Part shown: one piece after another, positions 59,392 to 64,000 of the stretch | How positions within the stretch are numbered: the first letter of the stretch is position 1 | Layout of the letters: every line of letters starts with the position of its first letter | NCBI RefSeq assembly: GCF_047948215.1 | Contig: NC_134456.1 | Location: forward strand, 56,747,959-56,811,958 | Source of the DNA: Lycorma delicatula | Lineage: Eukaryota > Arthropoda > Insecta > Hemiptera > Fulgoridae | DNA length: 64,000 nt | Direction: 5' to 3' | Position numbers and translations under genes: made by a program | The notes under the pieces: model-generated | The model's input: only the letters and a program-made list of their open reading frames with translations | Databases searched by the model: none | Told to the model about the DNA's origin: nothing

Positions 59392-59580
59392 TGTGTGACG
59401 TCAAAATGATGATAAGCACTGAAGCAGAACAAATCCAGGTCATGCATGTTCGGTAGCTATCGAAAGGGAATAATTCCGCACGAATAGGAATATATACCTC
59501 TTTAGTGATGACGGAGCTCTCAAATGAGAGGCTATAAATACGAGGGAGGAAAGTTATACACAATTCCGGTTTCTCCATGG
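59392..59580 (+). promoter_or_regulatory. core-promoter-like segment, possible solo LTR
   Basis: Contains TGACGTCA (59396-59403, a CRE-like palindrome), TATAAATA (59531-59541 region) and a GC level above its flanks, with A-rich AATAAA-type sequence about 60 bp beyond. This layout suits a TATA promoter or a solo LTR. Neither a downstream gene nor target duplications could be shown. Confidence 0.3.
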
Positions 59581-60626
59581 AAAAGCAAAGTTGTCTAATC
59601 TAAAGTAGGAAGGAATAAAGGAATGAAGTGAAGGATAAATGAATAAAGAGGTGATGACGAAGTAGGAAGAGAGAGTTGTAATTGTTTTCGTATGAATCAA
59701 ACCTTAATTATTATGAAAATCTATTTCATTTGAAAAATATTTTTTTATAATTCTGTTCTATAAATATTACATATTTTAAAGGAAATATTAACAATACATT
59801 ACGGTAAGTCTAAAAAAAAAACAAAAAAAACAATTATTTTAACTAACAGGATTAAAACAAGATAAGAATTTTATTTTATTAAACAAACTGTACTGTATTG
59901 AAACTTTAACCTTATTGAATAAAACGGAATATAAAATTTACTACATAAATCTCCTACCTATATAAATCCTTTCTTACTTTATTCAACTATTTAAATTTAG
60001 ATTTTAAAACACACTAAACAATTATTTACCAAGCTATATTATTTTGAGAAAACTACTATATCGGTTATAATTCAACAATACTCATTACTTAAATAAGAAA
60101 AATATTTTGGATTAACAGAACCTTCGAATTTAAACATTACATTTATAGAAAAATGTAATTGTACCAAAGTTTTTATATGAAAAGGTTACACAATCCCTTT
60201 TATTTTTATTTATCGATTGTGAAATTCTCTGAATTGAAAAATATCAAAATCATAGGAACAGAACTCTGCATTTACGTACAGTATTTTTGTGTGGGCCGTT
60301 GTTTGATTTTGATTTTTCAACAGTAGTTGAATCTAAAATCATGTTTGGTTTGACAAGTTGTGTAATTGGAGAAATTGGGCCAATTATTTTTTTTTTAAAT
60401 ATCCAATGTTGGAGTTACATATTAAGAGGTGTTACAACTCGAATTTTTTTAACTTAAAAAGATTACTGAACAAATTGGGAAAAAGGAAAATTTTATAAGC
60501 ACTTCTTAAAATGAAAATTTATTTTTATACATTAATTTTACTAATCCATCATGAATTACATTTTTATTGTAAATTTTTCGTTATAATAGTGATAACTGTT
60601 TTAAAATTTGTTAGGAGTTAACAGTT
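59581..60626. other. AT-rich, no gene seen
   Basis: Nothing recognised. Confidence 0.5.
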
Positions 60627-60930
60627 CTAATTTTTCTTATTTCTTATTTTTTTAAGAGGAGATACCAAGGTGGTTTTGTCACCTAAAATATTGTCAAGAA
60701 CAATATCTTTAGTTTTGAAATTAATTTTTTCATCAAATACTAACTTTAGATTGGTCTCGAATCCTGAAGAACGTGTGTTTCCTCTTTTAAGCAAAAATGC
60801 TTCTCCATCCATCTATTTTTCACAGCCTGTGTCAGAGTCATTATTGAGATCAACTATTCACGTTCATAACGAGAAGTTATTCTCAACCGTGGAGTGTACC
60901 TTTTCTGAATCCTGCTTGACATTCATTTAA
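60627..60930 (-). pseudogene. possible LINE reverse-transcriptase scrap
   Basis: Minus strand begins NECQAGFRKGT (60925-60890), resembling the finger block N-E-x-Q-x-G-F-R-x-G-R of LINE reverse transcriptases; after a shift STVENNFSL continues the usual S-T-x-D-x-I-F-x-L-R. The following 61-codon open stretch (60812-60627, KLVFDEKINFKTKDIVLDN) does not resemble reverse transcriptase and may be something else. Weak evidence. Confidence 0.3.
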
Positions 60931-61351
60931 AATTTTGATTTCATTACCCCCACAACTCTAATCGCTGCAGTAATAATTCTGAAAAACCTTTGCCCTTAAA
61001 TATATGAATGATATGACTTAATTATTTACTAAATGAACAGAATCTTTTTATATAACAGTTGAAATGAGGATGATAGTGTAGAATTAGATATTAAAGTGAA
61101 CATAAAATACCATAACTTACACTTTTTTTATCTTTTTATTTTGGGGAGTAAAATTACGAACTCCGTGTAAAACGAAGCGTGGACGTTGTAAAATAAATAT
61201 CCAAACAGATTGGCTCAAGCAAGAACTAAACTACAGACATCCAAATCTAATTAAATTGGTATAGAAGGATGTAAAATATGTAATAATTATAAAAAATGCA
61301 TAAGGATAGAATTTATAAAACTGGTATTTTAAGAGAAAGAATATAGTAATT

Positions 61352-61440
61352 ATGAAACGACTGAAAGATTAACACAGAACGGAAAGGATTTAAGAAAAAC
61401 ATAAAACCAGTCAAATGGCTGATGACTCGGAAAGAAATAA
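61352..61440 (+). pseudogene. diverged RTE-like LINE 3' terminus
   Basis: Reads YETTERLTQNGKDLRKT then NQSNG and a stop, with CCAGTCAAATGGCTGATGAC, closely paralleling the terminal codons and tail of the LINE copies at 13600 and 16660 but on the plus strand and more diverged. Confidence 0.5.
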
Positions 61441-62344
61441 ATCAATATATAAACATTTTAATTTTTATTAAAGGAAACCTGAAATAAGTGTATTAATTAG
61501 TCTCAATATTAGAAACTGTTAATTATCTACAAACAGAACAAATGGATACATAAAACAAATGCTGATGGACTGAAATAATTCTACTTCATATTGTGGTATG
61601 ATCCTTTTGTAAGGGTTTCGGTTAATAATGGGGAAAAACAAATAAAATTTCGCTCAGTTTTAATTATTAGATAATTATTAGTATTAAAAAAAAAGTGAAT
61701 TTAATATAATAACATCTGAGTTTAAGAGAACCCATGAAATAAAAGAATTCAAAGCTGTATCGCTAAAATAATATAAATTTTAACAATAAATATTTAACTA
61801 CGTAATTGAACTACTTGTACATTGTTAGATCAAAATTTTTCTTTAATGTCACCCTTGCAATTTTGAAGTTTATATGAAGGTTGATAATTTATATTGCAAT
61901 TATTCAGGATTGATAATAATTAACTGTAGGCTATTATTTCAGTATTATACTGAAGATATTAATGGCTATTGCCAAAATCAGTTACTATAACCTTACTTGT
62001 AATCATTTAATGACAAATTCAGAACGGAACGCCTACCAAATTCAAAAACTGAATTTCAATTCTGTTTGACCTAAGTTAACGTAAAATTTATATAAATTTA
62101 GATTGTTATTGATTTTTTTTCGATTTTAGATAATTAATTTTCTATTGAATCGAGTCAAAGTATACAAGGTATTTTTACAAGAGAAAGAGGTAGGTTAAGT
62201 ATTCACTTTAAAAAACCGTCCAGAAATAAATATCAACTGCATTTCATTACGTTTATAATTCTGAAGTGCAACAGTATATTCAATTAATTGAAAAGGATAG
62301 TTGAAAAGCATTTCAGTCCTCACTTTTATTGATAATTCTGATAT
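61441..62344. other. AT-rich, no gene seen
   Basis: Nothing recognised. Confidence 0.5.
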
Positions 62345-63371
62345 GGAATGTATCGTATTTTCCGGTACACAAGACGCATCCGAAACTTAAACACAAATTT
62401 TCAGGAAAAAACAAAATTGAAAGTATAAGAGTAACAATAATTAAAAATTAAAAATAGTGTAATAGCTCGCAATTCTGTAAAGGCTTTTAAACGGGGCACT
62501 GACCTTATATAACTCCAAACCCACTGCAGTGGAGAGCAAATCCGTGACACTGACATCTAAATCTTCTCCCCCACTCACTTTATTGTTACCATCAAAGTCT
62601 GCTTCCTCCTCTTCTTATCATCATTGTCCATTTACAAAAAAATTATCCTTACTTAACATCAACGTCATTACTGATATACAACAGTTAAGAAGAAATCTAA
62701 TGATAATTTGGTCGTTCATGTGTGACCATGAACGACCTTCAACTACTCGCACATCTGAGTGATAATGGGCGGTTTCAGAGCCCCTTCAACAGGCGTCACC
62801 TGATGAACACTGGTGTCCATCATCCGTTTGTTCCACTCTTCTCTCGTGTACACTTTAAAAGGTTTGTTTAATAAAACATCAACGGACTGTAGATGAGATG
62901 TGATAGTCATCCTGGAATAACAACCAATTCGATATTGCACAGTTGGAATTTTTGCTTGATGGACACCATCAAGTGTGATCATAACTGATCAGGTACAAGA
63001 AGAACTTTCTTCTTCAGTATCGTACCTTTCCTCCTTCTCACACTTTAACAATTCATACTTTCATACCATTTTCATCCACATTCGCAACCACAAATGTCAG
63101 TATCTTTTCCTTAGGTTGAGTCTTCCGCTTGGAAATTATCATCGGCGGCAGGTGAAATTATTCATCAGCACAAAACACAAGTATTACAGTGTAGTGTGTT
63201 TTTTTATGTCTACACGTTTTTGCTGTAACGCTATTTTTAGCTTTCTCCGCAACAGTCATATTTGAGAGTTCATCAAATGTGAGCAGCGGCGTTCCATCCA
63301 TTTTTGCTACTTGTCCTATTTTAAAATTGTTATTTTTCGTTGCTGAATCACAAATTGTTGAAAGGACATCA
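62345..63371 (-). pseudogene. pogo/Tigger-like DDE transposase relic
   Basis: Minus strand from about 63305: AKMDGTPLLTF (first catalytic Asp block, usually M-D-E-T-P), TCRHKKTHYTVILVFCADE, PPMIISKRKTQPKEKIL, a DENGMKV stretch, then after shifts SHLQSVDVLLNKPFKVYTRE and WNKRMMD (62900-62815; the L-Q-x-x-D-V..N-K-P-F-K block with a catalytic Asp). This is the DDE_1 domain order of pogo/Tigger transposases. At the 3' side CGTATTTTCCGGTACACAAG (62353-62372) resembles the terminal sequence common in such elements. The DNA-binding N-terminus is missing; replaced at 63372 by repeat E. Confidence 0.75.
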
Positions 63372-63914
63372 TTTTATTTTAAAATTAATTTGGCATTATG
63401 TAACAAATTTTAGTTAAACACAGTATACATACATTCGTAAACTCGACTCAGTAACTCATTAATCTGGTGAGAGAACTTCAGCAGGATTCCTCCAATGACA
63501 GCCCGTGTTATGCAAGAAGTCTCAAGAAGGTCAAGAACGCTGTTGCGTTATCTGTCTCAATAAAGTTCTTAAGATATCAAAAGGGGTGCCACGATATACA
63601 TCTTTAAAGTCAAAAGACAACGCGCAAGGCTTTCAGAAATAATCGAAACCTTTACGATAAAAGACGCACTTTATCTTTAAGGCCTATTTTAAGGGCCTTA
63701 TACACCAGTAGCAAGGTATGTTACTCTTAATTGTCGCTTAAATAACGACTTCCGGCCAGTCTATACCCATTAACGTTATCATAAAACTTCAACATGTGCG
63801 ATAAAGAAAAACATCAAAAACAAAAACTTTTATAAGTTTTTGTTTTTGTTTTTAGTTTCTAACAGTCAGAAGACTGCATAACGTAGAATTTAGGTCTTCG
63901 GTAAGACTGTAGAT
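63372..63914. repeat. dispersed repeat E, copy 2
   Basis: Same orientation as 20151-21180; nearly identical over the block from AAACACAGTATACATACATT to the CATTAACGTTATCATAAAAC part. Lacks the 20193-20587 segment. Sits directly upstream of the pogo relic on the minus strand. Confidence 0.85.
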
Positions 63915-64000
63915 GGCATATTTTTATAACCTGTTCATTACACAAAACCGAAACGTCAGGGAAGCCGTGAAATAAACTAGTTCCTATTGATTTTCAAAAA
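63915..64000. other. window end, no feature
   Basis: Too short to interpret. Confidence 0.4.

Overview
The window is intergenic or accessory DNA from an AT-rich animal genome, almost certainly an insect. The transposon families (mariner-like, R1, jockey and RTE-like LINEs, Polinton, tRNA-derived SINEs) fit a hemipteran best, but species cannot be read from the sequence. There are no rRNA genes, no convincing tRNA genes and no intact host gene. Nearly everything recognisable is a broken mobile element, and the ground between is AT-rich with poly-A/T runs and (TA)n tracts.

The dominant structure is a very large inverted duplication. A block at 441-6542 reappears in reverse complement at 33341-38006, around a 26.8-kb interior. 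Each block holds, from outside to inside, a decayed mariner transposase end, an AT-rich spacer, a tandem array of a 113-bp unit (about 30 units left, 24 right), an internally deleted mariner-like gene and a short sequence with a splice-acceptor-like junction.

The interior (6.5-33.3 kb) holds an IS630/Tc1-like transposase relic (7.2-8.3 kb), an RTE-like LINE scrap (9.0 kb), a mariner-like relic (10.8-11.7 kb), a Merlin/ISXO2-type relic (12.8-13.4 kb), an RTE-like LINE 3' end beside a SINE (13.6-14.4 kb), a LINE ORF1 joined directly to a LINE 3' tail (19.3-20.15 kb), a Polinton/Maverick type-B DNA polymerase pseudogene behind a GC-rich motif cluster (23.1-26.0 kb), an unrecognised 177-codon reading frame (26.6-27.1 kb), and R1-like and jockey-like LINE fragments (28.0-29.4 kb).

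Outside the right block (38-64 kb) are an N-terminal IS630-like relic, a relic of an uncharacterised dispersed insect protein family (41.9 kb), a SINE (42.5 kb), a 5'-truncated LINE with all RNase H catalytic residues (43.4-44.6 kb), an R1-clade LINE relic (46.6-48.7 kb) abutting an opposite-strand LINE endonuclease relic (48.8-49.3 kb), a 4.6-kb unit bounded by ~560-bp inverted repeats (51.5-56.1 kb), another R1-like C-terminus (58.4-59.0 kb) and a pogo/Tigger-like relic (62.3-63.4 kb). Three short exon-like segments on the minus strand (33.3, 40.9 and 50.4 kb) are the only hints of host coding sequence. No gene set here works as a pathway; the region is a graveyard of nested, mostly non-functional elements, and its interest lies in its architecture.
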